DNA of 64,000 nt from Paracoccus acridae. GTDB lineage: Bacteria; Pseudomonadota; Alphaproteobacteria; Rhodobacterales; Rhodobacteraceae. Of the stretch, positions 17,416 through 26,311 are shown in pieces (positions within the stretch are counted from its first letter, which is position 1; each line of letters starts with the position of its first letter). The notes beneath the pieces were generated by a model. It saw nothing but the letters and a program-made list of their open reading frames with translations. It was not told the DNA's origin and did not search any database. A program made the translations under genes and the position numbers. Location of the stretch: assembly GCF_014642735.1 (NCBI RefSeq), contig NZ_BMIV01000004.1, forward strand, positions 86,499 to 150,498. The letters are read 5' to 3'.

Positions 17416-18576
17416 ATGTTCACGCGGGGGATGGAATTCGACCTGGGCGAGGATGTGAACGCCTTGCGCGACATGGTGCATCGTTGGGCGCAGGACCGCG
17501 TCAAGCCCATCGCCGCCGAGGTTGACCGCACGAACGCTTTCCCCAACGAGTTGTGGACCGAGATGGGTGACCTGGGCCTTCTGGGCATCACCGTCCCCGA
17601 GGAATTCGGCGGCGCGGGCATGGGCTATCTGGCCCATGTGATCGCGACCGAGGAAATCGCCCGGGCATCCGCCAGCGTCAGCCTGTCCTATGGTGCGCAT
17701 TCGAACCTTTGCGTGAACCAGATCAAGCTGAACGGCACCGACGAACAGCGCCGCAAGTATCTGCCCGACCTGTGCAGCGGCAAGGCTGTCGGCGCCCTTG
17801 CCATGTCCGAGGAGGGCGCGGGCAGCGACGTGGTGTCGATGAAGCTGCGGGCGGAAAAGAAGAACGACCGCTATGTCCTGAACGGCAGCAAATACTGGAT
17901 CACCAACGCCCCCGACGCCCATACCCTGGTCGTCTATGCCAAGACCGACCCGGATGCGGGCAGCAAGGGCATCACCGCCTTTATCGTCGAACGGGGGATG
18001 GCGGGGTTCAGCACCTCTCCGCATTTCGACAAGCTGGGGATGCGCGGGTCCAACACGGGCGAGCTGATCTTCGAGAATTGCGAGATCCCCTTCGAGAATG
18101 TCCTGGGCGAGGAAGGCCGCGGCGTGCGCGTGCTGATGTCGGGCCTGGATTACGAACGGCTGGTGTTGTCGGGCATCGGCACCGGCATCATGGCCGCCTG
18201 TCTGGACGAGGTGATGCCTTACGTCCGCGACCGCAAGCAGTTCGGCCAGCCGATCGGCTCGTTCCAGCTGATGCAGGGCAAGATCGCCGACATGTATGTC
18301 GCGCTGAACACCGCCCGCGCCTACGTCTATGAGGTCGCGCGCGCCTGCGACGCGGGCAAGGTGACCCGGCAGGACGCGGCGGGCGCCGTGCTTTACGCCA
18401 GCGAACAGGCGATGGTGCAGGCGCATCAGGCCGTGCAGGCGCTTGGCGGGGCCGGGTTCCTGAACGACAGCGTGGTCAGCCGCCTGTTCCGCGACGCCAA
18501 GCTGATGGAGATCGGCGCGGGCACCAGCGAAATCCGCCGGATGCTGATCGGCCGCGAATTGCTGGGCCTGGTCTGA
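17416..18576 (+). CDS. ivd: Isovaleryl-CoA dehydrogenase
   Basis: This is a 386-residue acyl-CoA dehydrogenase with the FAD-binding signatures [13 protein letters not shown] and [14 protein letters not shown] and the C-terminal [20 protein letters not shown]. The N-terminus [21 protein letters not shown] and [14 protein letters not shown] agree with isovaleryl-CoA dehydrogenases. The enzyme oxidises isovaleryl-CoA to 3-methylcrotonyl-CoA, passing electrons to ETF, in leucine degradation. The mcc, lyase and hydratase genes downstream support this choice. ATG 17416 follows GGAGGGGATGCGCG; ATG 17431 is an alternative. Confidence 0.92.
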   Translation: MFTRGMEFDLGEDVNALRDMVHRWAQDRVKPIAAEVDRTNAFPNELWTEMGDLGLLGITVPEEFGGAGMGYLAHVIATEEIARASASVSLSYGAHSNLCVNQIKLNGTDEQRRKYLPDLCSGKAVGALAMSEEGAGSDVVSMKLRAEKKNDRYVLNGSKYWITNAPDAHTLVVYAKTDPDAGSKGITAFIVERGMAGFSTSPHFDKLGMRGSNTGELIFENCEIPFENVLGEEGRGVRVLMSGLDYERLVLSGIGTGIMAACLDEVMPYVRDRKQFGQPIGSFQLMQGKIADMYVALNTARAYVYEVARACDAGKVTRQDAAGAVLYASEQAMVQAHQAVQALGGAGFLNDSVVSRLFRDAKLMEIGAGTSEIRRMLIGRELLGLV

Positions 18577-19037
18577 TGCGCGTCCTTCTGGCCTGGGCGC
18601 TGCTTGCTTCGCCGGTCTTGGCGCAGGATGCGGAAACGCTGGCGGTAGATGCCTCGATCGTCGAAGCTTGCGTGGCCGACACCCCGGCAGGAGAGTTGAC
18701 GCCCGCCTGCATCGGCGCCGCCGCCAAGGAATGCCAGCAGGCACCGGGCGGCGATACCACCATCGGCATCGTGCAATGCGTCATGGCCGAACACGCCGCC
18801 TGGGACGAGGCGCTGAATCGCGAATACAGGGAAACCCGCGCGGCCTATGGCGAGGATGAAACCGCCGCCGCCAGCCTGCTTGCCGCGCAACGGGCCTGGA
18901 TCGCCTGGCGCGATGCCGAATGTGCGTTCCAGTATGACCGCTATGGCGGCGGCTCGATGCGGTCCGTGGCCGCCGCCAACTGCAAGATGAGCATGACGGC
19001 CATGCGCACCCTGGAACTGAAGGCGCTGCGCGGATGA
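18576..19037 (+). CDS. LprI-like (DUF1311) secreted protein
   Basis: A 153-residue protein with a signal peptide ([16 protein letters not shown], cleavage before QDAET). The mature part has six or more cysteines and the DUF1311 core AAQRAWIAWRDAECAF followed by NCKMSMTAMRTLEL. LprI members have been linked to lysozyme inhibition, but most are uncharacterised. Its ATG overlaps the ivd stop (TGATG), so it is translated with ivd although no role in leucine use is evident. It should be periplasmic. Confidence 0.82.
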   Translation: MRVLLAWALLASPVLAQDAETLAVDASIVEACVADTPAGELTPACIGAAAKECQQAPGGDTTIGIVQCVMAEHAAWDEALNREYRETRAAYGEDETAAASLLAAQRAWIAWRDAECAFQYDRYGGGSMRSVAAANCKMSMTAMRTLELKALRG

Positions 19038-19042
19038 TGGGA

Positions 19043-19081
19043 GGGCGCCGCAACCCGATCGGCAGGCGCCCCGCCGGGGCG
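19043..19081. terminator. Hairpins between converging lprI-like and ompW genes
   Basis: CGCCCC-GCC-GGGGCG (19067-19081) is a perfect stem directly beside the ompW stop. An alternative stem is GGGCGCC (19043-19049) with GGCGCCC (19065-19071). There is no T-tract, so termination is only a possibility. Confidence 0.3.
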
Positions 19082-19693
19082 TCAGAACTTCATCACATAG
19101 CTGACGCCCGCCACGACCGGGTTTACCTCGACCTGGCCGATGTCGCCGCCGTTCAGCGTCACGTCGGCGTCGATGTCGATCCAGCGCAGGTCGGCGCGCA
19201 GGGCCGAACGGTCGTTGATCCAGTAGTCAGTGCCCAGATGCGCGGCCAGGCCCCAGCTGTTCTTCACGCGCAGGTCGCTGCCCGCCAGCGGCCCCCTGGC
19301 TTCCGCGTCGAAGAAGCCGGTGAAGTTCACGCCGATGCCCACGAAGGGCTTCAACTGCGGCGTGGCGTCGAAATGATATTGCAGCGACACGACCGGCGGC
19401 AGGTGCTTGACGCTGCCGATCTCGGCCCCGTTCGAACGGATCGAATGCTTGAAGGGCAGGGCGGCCAGAAGCTCGACCCCGATATTGTCGCGGATGAAAT
19501 ATTCGACGGTGATCTGCGGACGGGTGTTGTCGCCGATGCTGACCGGAACCGTGCCGCCGACCAGGGCGCCATTGTCGGACTTGGGATTCACATTGGCCAG
19601 GCCCAGACCCAGGGTCAGGTCGCCCGCCTGCTGCGCAGCCGCCGGGGAAATGGCAGCCAGAACGGCCACGGCGGCAAGGCACGGAATTTTCAT
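19082..19693 (-). CDS. ompW: OmpW family outer-membrane protein
   Basis: A 203-residue protein with a signal peptide ending AISPAAA before QQAGDL. The rest is alternating beta-strand pattern with the OmpW marks PQITVEYFIRDNIGVELLAA, VVSLQYHFD and the aromatic C-terminus VMKF, needed for outer-membrane assembly. OmpW forms an eight-stranded barrel that may pass small hydrophobic molecules. AAGGAG lies seven bases before the second ATG (19693), which I prefer over the ATG at 19696. The gene is inverted inside the leucine cluster. An FNR-like box lies upstream. Confidence 0.9.
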   Translation of the reverse strand: MKIPCLAAVAVLAAISPAAAQQAGDLTLGLGLANVNPKSDNGALVGGTVPVSIGDNTRPQITVEYFIRDNIGVELLAALPFKHSIRSNGAEIGSVKHLPPVVSLQYHFDATPQLKPFVGIGVNFTGFFDAEARGPLAGSDLRVKNSWGLAAHLGTDYWINDRSALRADLRWIDIDADVTLNGGDIGQVEVNPVVAGVSYVMKF

Positions 19694-19751
19694 CATACGA
19701 CTCCTTCAAAGGTTACCGATTGCTGCCTGGACGCGGCGTACGGCCGAAAAC

Positions 19752-19765
19752 ATGATCTGGATCAA
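19752..19765 (-). promoter_or_regulatory. FNR-type box upstream of ompW
   Basis: On the minus strand the site reads TTGAT-CCAG-ATCAT, nine of ten positions of the TTGAT-N4-ATCAA consensus. Its centre is about 65 bases before the ompW start codon, which would allow a class II position if transcription starts about 24 bases before the gene. ompW is FNR-controlled in E. coli. It also lies 63 bases before mccB on the other strand. Confidence 0.48.
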
Positions 19766-19827
19766 ACCGCTGTGAAGATAAGCTCGGCTGCGACACTGCG
19801 CCGCGCCTCCCTTGGGAAAGCCTGCCC

Positions 19828-21432
19828 ATGAAGCTGACATCCTCTGCCCTGACGACATCGGACATTTTCCGCGCCAACCGCGAGGCGCATCTGGCGCTGA
19901 TCGAGGTCGCCCGTCAGGCGGCCTTGGCCGCTGCCGCCGGAGGCGGCCCCAAGGCGATGGAACGCCATACAAGCCGCGGCAAGATGCCGCCGCGCGAACG
20001 GGTGGCGAACCTGCTGGACGCCGGCAGCCCGTTCCTGGAAATCGGCGCCACGGCGGCGCATGGCATGTATGACGGCGCGGCCCCCGGCGCGGGCGTGATC
20101 GCGGGCATAGGACGGGTGCATGGCCAGGATGTGATGGTCGTGGCCAATGACGCGACGGTGAAGGGCGGCACCTATTACCCCCTGTCGGTCAAGAAGCACC
20201 TGCGCGCCCAGGAAATCGCCGAACAATGCCATCTGCCCTGCGTTTATCTGGTCGATTCGGGCGGTGCCAACCTGCCCAACCAGGACGAGGTCTTTCCCGA
20301 CCGCGACCATTTCGGCCGCATCTTCTTCAACCAGGCGCAGATGAGCGCGAAGGGCATCCCGCAGATCGCCGTGGTCATGGGCAGTTGCACGGCAGGCGGC
20401 GCCTATGTGCCAGCCATGTCGGACGTCACCATCATCGTGCGCAACCAGGGCACGATCTTCCTGGCCGGTCCGCCCCTTGTGCGCGCCGCCACCGGAGAGG
20501 TCGTCAGCGCCGAGGATCTGGGCGGCGGCGATGTCCATACCCGCCTGTCCGGCGTGGCCGACTATCTGGCCGAGGATGACGGCCATGCCCTCGCCATGGC
20601 CCGCCGCGCCATCGGCAGCCTGAACCGCCGGATGCCCGACAGCGTCGTCTGGCAGTCGCCCGAACCCCCGGCCTTCGATCCCGAGGAGATCCTGGGCGTC
20701 GTCCCCGCCGACCTGCGCACCCCCTACGACATCCGCGAGGTGATCGCCCGCGTGGTGGACGGCTCGCGTTTCGACGAATTCAAGGCCCGCTTCGGCGAGA
20801 CGCTGGTCACGGGCTTTGCCCATGTCGAGGGCTGCCCGGTTGGCATCGTCGCCAACAATGGCGTGCTGTTCTCGGAAGCGGCGCAGAAGGGCGCGCATTT
20901 CATCGAACTGTGCAGCCAACGGTCCATTCCGCTGGTCTTCCTGCAGAACATCACCGGCTTCATGGTCGGGCGCAAATACGAGAACGAAGGCATCGCCCGC
21001 CACGGCGCCAAGATGGTCACGGCGGTCGCCACGACCAATGTCCCCAAGATCACCATGCTGGTCGGCGGCAGCTTCGGCGCGGGCAACTATGGCATGGCGG
21101 GCCGCGCCTATTCCCCGCGCTTCCTCTGGACCTGGCCTAATTCGCGCATCAGCGTGATGGGCGGCGAACAGGCCGCAGGCGTTCTGGCCACCGTCCGCCG
21201 CGAGGGGATCGAGCGCCAGGGCGGCACTTGGTCCCCCGAGGAGGAGGCCGAGTTCAAGCGCCCCACGATCGAGATGTTCGACCGCCAGTCCCACCCGCTC
21301 TACGCCTCGGCCCGGCTCTGGGACGACGGCATCATCGACCCGCGCAAGACCCGCGACGTTCTGGCCCTGTCGCTGCGCGCCAGCTTGAATGCCCCCATCG
21401 AACCGACGCGCTTCGGCGTCTTCAGGATGTAG
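19828..21432 (+). CDS. mccB: Methylcrotonoyl-CoA carboxylase, carboxyltransferase (beta) subunit
   Basis: This 534-residue crotonase-fold carboxyltransferase has the AccD5/MCC-beta marks [35 protein letters not shown], and the C-terminal [20 protein letters not shown]. Glutamine/asparagine-rich ends and length match MccB and not propionyl-CoA carboxylase. With MccA it carboxylates 3-methylcrotonyl-CoA to 3-methylglutaconyl-CoA. It is followed by mccA after a 93-base spacer that carries a copy of the dispersed repeat. Confidence 0.93.
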   Translation: MKLTSSALTTSDIFRANREAHLALIEVARQAALAAAAGGGPKAMERHTSRGKMPPRERVANLLDAGSPFLEIGATAAHGMYDGAAPGAGVIAGIGRVHGQDVMVVANDATVKGGTYYPLSVKKHLRAQEIAEQCHLPCVYLVDSGGANLPNQDEVFPDRDHFGRIFFNQAQMSAKGIPQIAVVMGSCTAGGAYVPAMSDVTIIVRNQGTIFLAGPPLVRAATGEVVSAEDLGGGDVHTRLSGVADYLAEDDGHALAMARRAIGSLNRRMPDSVVWQSPEPPAFDPEEILGVVPADLRTPYDIREVIARVVDGSRFDEFKARFGETLVTGFAHVEGCPVGIVANNGVLFSEAAQKGAHFIELCSQRSIPLVFLQNITGFMVGRKYENEGIARHGAKMVTAVATTNVPKITMLVGGSFGAGNYGMAGRAYSPRFLWTWPNSRISVMGGEQAAGVLATVRREGIERQGGTWSPEEEAEFKRPTIEMFDRQSHPLYASARLWDDGIIDPRKTRDVLALSLRASLNAPIEPTRFGVFRM

Positions 21433-21448
21433 GCCGATGCATCATCCA

Positions 21449-21498
21449 TCTTCTGTGTCCAAATATCCCGCGGGGGTCCGGGGGCGCGAAGCCCCCGG
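21449..21498 (+). repeat. Dispersed intergenic repeat, copy A (between mccB and mccA)
   Basis: The block CTTCTGTG-N3-AAATATCC, then a GC-rich run, is followed by the perfect stem CCGGGGGC (21478-21485) and GCCCCCGG (21491-21498) with loop GCGAA. Copy C at 58628 agrees in almost every position of the first 28 bases. Copy B at 31152 is in reverse orientation. Because it lies inside an operon-like pair it is unlikely to be a simple terminator. Confidence 0.65.
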
Positions 21499-21525
21499 CT
21501 TGGCCCGCCACACGCAGGTGCCGCC

Positions 21526-23454
21526 ATGTTCCAGAAAATCCTGATCGCCAACCGGGGCGAGATCGCCTGCCGCGTCATCGACACCGCCCGCAGGCTGGGC
21601 ATCCGCACGGTCGCGGTCTTTTCGGACGCCGACCGCGCCGCCCGCCATGTCGCGATGGCTGACGAGGCCGTCCAAATCGGCGGTCCTGCGCCCAAGGACA
21701 GCTACCTGCGCGGCGATGCGATCATCCGGGCTGCGCTTGATACCGGGGCGCAGGCGATCCATCCGGGCTATGGCTTCCTGTCCGAGAACCCGGATTTCGT
21801 CGATGCGGTGACGGCCGCGGGCCTGGTCTTCATCGGCCCCTCGGCCGATGCGATCCGGGCGATGGGTCTGAAGGACGCGGCCAAGGCGCTGATGGCCCAG
21901 GCCGGCGTCCCGGTCGTGCCCGGCTATCACGGGGAAAACCAGGATCCCGCCTATCTTGAGGAACAGGCGGGCCAGGTCGGCTATCCGGTGCTGATCAAGG
22001 CCGTGGCGGGCGGCGGCGGCAAGGGGATGCGCCTTGTCGAGCGTCCGGCCGACTTCGCCGCCGCGCTGCAATCTGCACAGGGCGAGGCCGCGACGGCCTT
22101 CGGCAACCCTGCCGTCCTGATCGAGAAATACATCCAGCAGCCCCGCCATATCGAGGTGCAGGTCTTCGGCGACGGCACCAAGGCCGTCCACCTGTTCGAA
22201 CGCGACTGCTCCCTGCAGCGCCGCCACCAGAAGGTGATCGAGGAAGCGCCCGCCCCCGGCATGACGCCGGAAATGCGTCAGGCCATGGGCGATGCGGCAG
22301 TGCGGGCCGCCGAGGCCATCGGCTATGCCGGTGCGGGCACCATCGAGTTCATCGTGGACGGCAGCCAGGGCCTGCGCCCCGATGGCTTCTGGTTCATGGA
22401 GATGAACACCCGCCTTCAGGTCGAACACCCGGTGACCGAGGCGATCACCGGCGTCGATCTGGTCGAATGGCAGCTGCGCGTCGCCAGCGGCGAACCCTTG
22501 CCCGCGCGGCAAGACGACCTGACCATCAACGGCCATGCCTTCGAGGCCCGCCTTTATGCCGAGGACGTGCCCGCGGGCTTCCTGCCCGCCACTGGCCGCC
22601 TGGCGCATCTGCGCTTTGCCGACGATGCCCGCAACGAAACCGGCGTGCGCCAGGGCGACACGATCAGCCCCTGGTATGATCCGATGATCGCCAAGGTCGT
22701 CACCTGGGGCAAGACCCGCGCCATCGCGCTGAGCAAGCTGGAAGCAGCCCTTGTCGATACCGAGGTCGCGGGCACCGTCACCAATATCGACTTCCTGATC
22801 GCCCTTGCGCGGCACGACGGCTTCCGCAAGGGCGAGGTCGATACCGGCCTGATCGCCCGCGACCTCGACGCGCTTGTCGCGGCGTCCGAACCCCAGCCCG
22901 CAGCCCGCGCCCTTGCCGTCATCGGGCTTGCGGGTCTTGCCGATCCCCAGGTCAAGGGCGGCATGACCCTGTGGCAGCCCCTGCGGCGCACGATCCACTG
23001 GCAGGGCGGGCAGGCCGTGCTGGAGGTCCTGGGCCCCGGCGCGGCCCGTGTGACGCTGGACGGCCAGCCGCATGAGGTCCGCTGGCAGGGCGACCGCTGG
23101 TGGGTGGACGGCAGCCTTTGCCGCCACCGCATCACCGCCCATGACAGCGGCGTCAGCGTCTTCGGCGCGGGCAGCCTGCATCTGGCGCCGCTGGACCCGC
23201 TGGATCGGCAGGCCGATGCCGGGGCAGGGGCGGCGCTGACGCTCTCGCCCATGCCGGGACTGGTGAAATCGGTCGAGGTCATCGCCGGGCAGGCTGTGAA
23301 GACAGGCGACCGGTTGTGCGTGCTGGAGGCGATGAAGATGGAACACAGCCTGACCGCCGCCCGCGACGGCGTGGTGGCCGAGGTGCTGGCGCAAGCGGGC
23401 GATCAGGTCGAAGCCGGCGCCCCCTTGATCCGGTTGGAGGAAGAGGATGCCTGA
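21526..23454 (+). CDS. mccA: Methylcrotonoyl-CoA carboxylase, biotin carboxylase/carrier (alpha) subunit
   Basis: This 642-residue protein has the order ATP-grasp biotin carboxylase (MFQKILIANRGEIACRVI, KAVAGGGGKGMR, MEMNTRLQVEHPVTE), a BT-like linker, and a C-terminal biotinyl domain with the target lysine at 604 in LEAMKMEHSL. The size and single biotin domain match MccA. The start follows a CAGGTGCCGCC leader. It acts with MccB in the cytoplasm. The last eight bases overlap the GST gene. Confidence 0.94.
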   Translation: MFQKILIANRGEIACRVIDTARRLGIRTVAVFSDADRAARHVAMADEAVQIGGPAPKDSYLRGDAIIRAALDTGAQAIHPGYGFLSENPDFVDAVTAAGLVFIGPSADAIRAMGLKDAAKALMAQAGVPVVPGYHGENQDPAYLEEQAGQVGYPVLIKAVAGGGGKGMRLVERPADFAAALQSAQGEAATAFGNPAVLIEKYIQQPRHIEVQVFGDGTKAVHLFERDCSLQRRHQKVIEEAPAPGMTPEMRQAMGDAAVRAAEAIGYAGAGTIEFIVDGSQGLRPDGFWFMEMNTRLQVEHPVTEAITGVDLVEWQLRVASGEPLPARQDDLTINGHAFEARLYAEDVPAGFLPATGRLAHLRFADDARNETGVRQGDTISPWYDPMIAKVVTWGKTRAIALSKLEAALVDTEVAGTVTNIDFLIALARHDGFRKGEVDTGLIARDLDALVAASEPQPAARALAVIGLAGLADPQVKGGMTLWQPLRRTIHWQGGQAVLEVLGPGAARVTLDGQPHEVRWQGDRWWVDGSLCRHRITAHDSGVSVFGAGSLHLAPLDPLDRQADAGAGAALTLSPMPGLVKSVEVIAGQAVKTGDRLCVLEAMKMEHSLTAARDGVVAEVLAQAGDQVEAGAPLIRLEEEDA

Positions 23455-24175
23455 CACGCCCCCCGAACCCACGCCGACCGACGCCCCGCCCCCTGCCCAA
23501 GGCGGGCCGGTGGGCGACAGCGGCGAGATCATCCTGTGGCATGTGCCCTTGTCGCGGTCCATGCGGATCCTGTGGCTGCTCAATGAACTGGAACTGCCCT
23601 TCGCGTTGCGGGTGATGGACCTGCGCAGCAAGGACATGCGCGGCGCGGAATACGAGGCGATCCACCCCGTCGGCCGCGCCCCCGCCCTGCAGATCGACGG
23701 CAGCGTGATCCACGAATCCGGCGCGATGGTCGAATACCTCTGCGAGACGCGCGGCCCGCATCTGTGGCGCGCGCCGGGGGCCGAGGGGCGGCTGGGCTGG
23801 CTCGACTGGCTGCATTTCGCGGAAACGCTGGGCCAGCATATCGCCAACCTGACGCAAAGCCACCTGATGCTGCGCGACCCCTCCACGCGTTCGCATACGG
23901 TGATGAAGCTGGAAACCGCGCGGCTGGGCCGGGCGCTGCGGATGGTGGAACAGACGGTCGATGGGCAGGACTGGCTGATGGCCGGCGGCTTTGCGGGCGT
24001 GGATTGCGCCGTCGGCTGGTCGGTCTGGACCGCCGGCCGCTTTGTGCGTCTAACGCCCGCGCTGCAGGCCTATGCCGACCGCTGCACCGCGCGCCCCGCC
24101 TTCCGCCGCGCGCTGCCGCAGGAAGGCGAGCCGCAGCTTTACACCCAGGATTTCTACGAGCTTCCCGATGCCTGA
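23447..24175 (+). CDS. Glutathione S-transferase family protein
   Basis: A 242-residue protein. An unusual proline-rich N-terminus (about residues 1-26, seven prolines in the first sixteen residues) precedes a thioredoxin-fold GST domain (IILWHVPLSRSMRILWLLNEL) with the glutathione-binding VGRAPALQIDG and ESGAMVEYL. The C-terminal helical domain follows. It overlaps mccA by eight bases and the lyase gene by eight bases, so it is part of the leucine operon. A role in protecting or processing CoA intermediates is possible but unproved. If a later start were used, the proline tail would vanish, but no good ATG is seen before the domain. Confidence 0.82.
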   Translation: MPDTPPEPTPTDAPPPAQGGPVGDSGEIILWHVPLSRSMRILWLLNELELPFALRVMDLRSKDMRGAEYEAIHPVGRAPALQIDGSVIHESGAMVEYLCETRGPHLWRAPGAEGRLGWLDWLHFAETLGQHIANLTQSHLMLRDPSTRSHTVMKLETARLGRALRMVEQTVDGQDWLMAGGFAGVDCAVGWSVWTAGRFVRLTPALQAYADRCTARPAFRRALPQEGEPQLYTQDFYELPDA

Positions 24176-25031
24176 CTTCGTCGAAATCTTCGAGATGGGC
24201 CCGCGCGACGGGCTGCAGAACGAAAAGCGGCTGATCCCCGCCGCCGACAAGATCGCGCTGGTGGACCTGCTGTCCCAGGCGGGTTTCCGGCGGATCGAGG
24301 TGACCAGCTTCGTCAGTCCGAAATGGGTTCCGCAGATGGGCGACGCGGCCGAGGTCATGGCGGGCATCGCCCGCGCGCCCGGGGTCAGCTACGCCGTCCT
24401 GACGCCCAACATGAAGGGCTACGAGGGTGCAAAGGCCGCCCGCGCCAGCGAGGTCGCGATCTTCGCCAGCGCGTCCGAAGGCTTCAGCCGCGCGAACCTG
24501 AACGCCACCATCGCCGAAAGCCTGGAACGGCTGGTCCCGGTCGCGCAGGCGGCGCAGGCCGACGGCATCCCGGTGCGCGGCTATGTCAGCGTGGTCACCG
24601 ACTGCCCCTTCGACGGCCCCACACCCCCCGCCAATGTCGCCCGCGTCGCGGCGGCCCTGCGCGACATGGGCTGTTACGAGATCAGCCTGGGCGACACCAT
24701 CGGCCAGGGACGCCCGGAAACCATCGACGCCATGCTGGCCGCCGTGCTGGAGGAGATGCCCGCCAACCGCCTGGCCGGCCATTACCACGACACGGCTGGC
24801 CGCGCTCTTGACAACATCGATGCCAGCCTTGCGCGCGGGCTGCGGGTCTTTGACGCCGCGGTCGGGGGGCTGGGCGGCTGCCCCTATGCCCCTGGTGCTG
24901 CGGGCAATGTCGCGACGGAAAAGGTCGCGGCGCATCTGGCCGCGCGGGGCCATGCCCATGGCCTCGACATGACCATCATCGAAAAGGCCGCGGCCTTCGC
25001 GCGCGGATTGCGGGGAATGACCCATGCCTGA
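24168..25031 (+). CDS. mvaB: Hydroxymethylglutaryl-CoA lyase
   Basis: A 287-residue TIM-barrel lyase. MPDFVEIFEMGPRDGLQNE carries the metal-binding aspartate and the arginine of the active site. GLGGCPYAPGAAGN is the conserved cysteine loop, and HYHDTAGRAL the metal-binding histidine region. It splits HMG-CoA to acetoacetate and acetyl-CoA, the last step of leucine breakdown. The start ATG 24168 overlaps the GST gene end by eight bases, and the 3' end overlaps the hydratase gene by eight bases. Confidence 0.93.
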   Translation: MPDFVEIFEMGPRDGLQNEKRLIPAADKIALVDLLSQAGFRRIEVTSFVSPKWVPQMGDAAEVMAGIARAPGVSYAVLTPNMKGYEGAKAARASEVAIFASASEGFSRANLNATIAESLERLVPVAQAAQADGIPVRGYVSVVTDCPFDGPTPPANVARVAAALRDMGCYEISLGDTIGQGRPETIDAMLAAVLEEMPANRLAGHYHDTAGRALDNIDASLARGLRVFDAAVGGLGGCPYAPGAAGNVATEKVAAHLAARGHAHGLDMTIIEKAAAFARGLRGMTHA

Positions 25032-25806
25032 GACGATCCGCATCGACACCGACGCCCGTGGCGTGGCGACCCTGTGGCTGGCGCGGCCCGACAAGCACAA
25101 TGCCCTGTCCCAGCGGATGATGGAGGAACTGACCGAGGCCGCGGCCCTGCTTGGCGCCGATCCCGCCGTGCGGGTGGTGGTCTTGGCGGGCGAGGGCGCC
25201 AGTTTCTGCGCGGGCGGCGATCTGAGCTGGATGCGGGCGCAGATGGATGCAGATGCGGAAACGCGGCGGGCCGGCGCGCGGGTGCTGGCCGGGATGCTGT
25301 CGGCGCTGAACCTGCTACCGAAGCCTCTGATCGCCCGCGTCCATGGCAATGCCTTTGGCGGCGGCGTGGGCATGATGGCGGTGGCCGACATCGCCATTGC
25401 CGCCAGCACCGCGAAGTTCGGGCTGACTGAGGTGAAGCTGGGCCTGATCCCCGCCACCATCGGCCCCTATGTCCTGGCCCGGATGGGAGAGGACAAGGCC
25501 CGGCGCGTCTTCTTCTCGGCCCGCCTGTTCGGCGCGGACGAGGCGGTGACGCTGAACCTTGCCGCCCGCGTTGTCGCGCCGGACGATCTGGACGGCGCCG
25601 TCGAGGCCGAGGTCGCGCCCTTCCTGCTGGCCGCCCCTGCTGCGGTCGCTGCCGCCAAGGCGCAATGCCGCGCCCATGGTCCGCGCATCGACCATGCCGT
25701 GATCGAGGACAGCATCGACCGGCTGGTCGCCGTCTGGGAGGGCGACGAGGCCCCGGAGGGGATCGCCGCCTTCTTCGACAAGCGCAAGCCCCGCTGGCAG
25801 GTCTGA
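25024..25806 (+). CDS. liuC: Enoyl-CoA hydratase, probably methylglutaconyl-CoA hydratase
   Basis: A 260-residue crotonase. The oxyanion-hole segments are GASFCAGGDLSWM and GNAFGGGVGMMAVADIA, and the catalytic region is TEVKLGLIPATIGPY, as in LiuC/AUH-type hydratases. In this operon it should hydrate 3-methylglutaconyl-CoA to HMG-CoA, the step between MccAB and the lyase. The coupled overlap with the lyase gene supports that role. Other short enoyl-CoA substrates cannot be excluded. Confidence 0.87.
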   Translation: MPETIRIDTDARGVATLWLARPDKHNALSQRMMEELTEAAALLGADPAVRVVVLAGEGASFCAGGDLSWMRAQMDADAETRRAGARVLAGMLSALNLLPKPLIARVHGNAFGGGVGMMAVADIAIAASTAKFGLTEVKLGLIPATIGPYVLARMGEDKARRVFFSARLFGADEAVTLNLAARVVAPDDLDGAVEAEVAPFLLAAPAAVAAAKAQCRAHGPRIDHAVIEDSIDRLVAVWEGDEAPEGIAAFFDKRKPRWQV

Positions 25807-25850
25807 TCCGCATCCGCTAAGGCTGGCGAAGGACAGCAAGAGCGGCAGGC

Positions 25851-26306
25851 ATGGAAGTCAGGATACTGGATGCGCGGATCCACGAATGGGGTCTGCCGGA
25901 TTACCAGACGGCGGGCTCGGCGGCGATCGACCTGTTCGCCTGCCTGGACGCGGCGACCGCCATTGCCCCGCAGGCGCCCGCTGTGCTGATCAGCGCGGGG
26001 ATCGCGCTGTCCTTTGACGATTTCTCCTTCGCGGGGCTGGTCCTGCCCCGATCAGGACAAGGCCACAAGCGCGGGCTGGTCCTGGGCAATTCGACCGGGC
26101 TGATCGACCCCGACTACACGGGCGAAGTGATGATCAGCACCTGGAACCGCAATCCGCCGGGATCGGACCCCATCATCATCCAGCCGGGCGAACGTATCGC
26201 GCAGATGATCTTCGTGCCCGTGCTGCGGCCGCGCTTCACGGTCGTGGACGCCTTCAGCCGGACCACCGCGCGGGCCGCGGGCGGCTTCGGCTCGACCGGG
26301 GCCTGA
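25851..26306 (+). CDS. dut: Deoxyuridine 5'-triphosphate nucleotidohydrolase (dUTPase)
   Basis: A 151-residue trimeric dUTPase. The five motifs are present: AGSAAIDLFA, PRSGQGHKRG, GNSTGLIDPDYTGEV, GERIAQMIFVPV and RAAGGFGSTG. Motif 1 has AAID where most have AGYD, and motif 5 has RAAGGFGS where RGxGGFGS is common, so it diverges slightly at both ends. It removes dUTP and makes dUMP for thymidylate synthesis. Five bases separate it from the E1-like gene. Confidence 0.92.
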   Translation: MEVRILDARIHEWGLPDYQTAGSAAIDLFACLDAATAIAPQAPAVLISAGIALSFDDFSFAGLVLPRSGQGHKRGLVLGNSTGLIDPDYTGEVMISTWNRNPPGSDPIIIQPGERIAQMIFVPVLRPRFTVVDAFSRTTARAAGGFGSTGA

Positions 26307-26311
26307 GGCGC

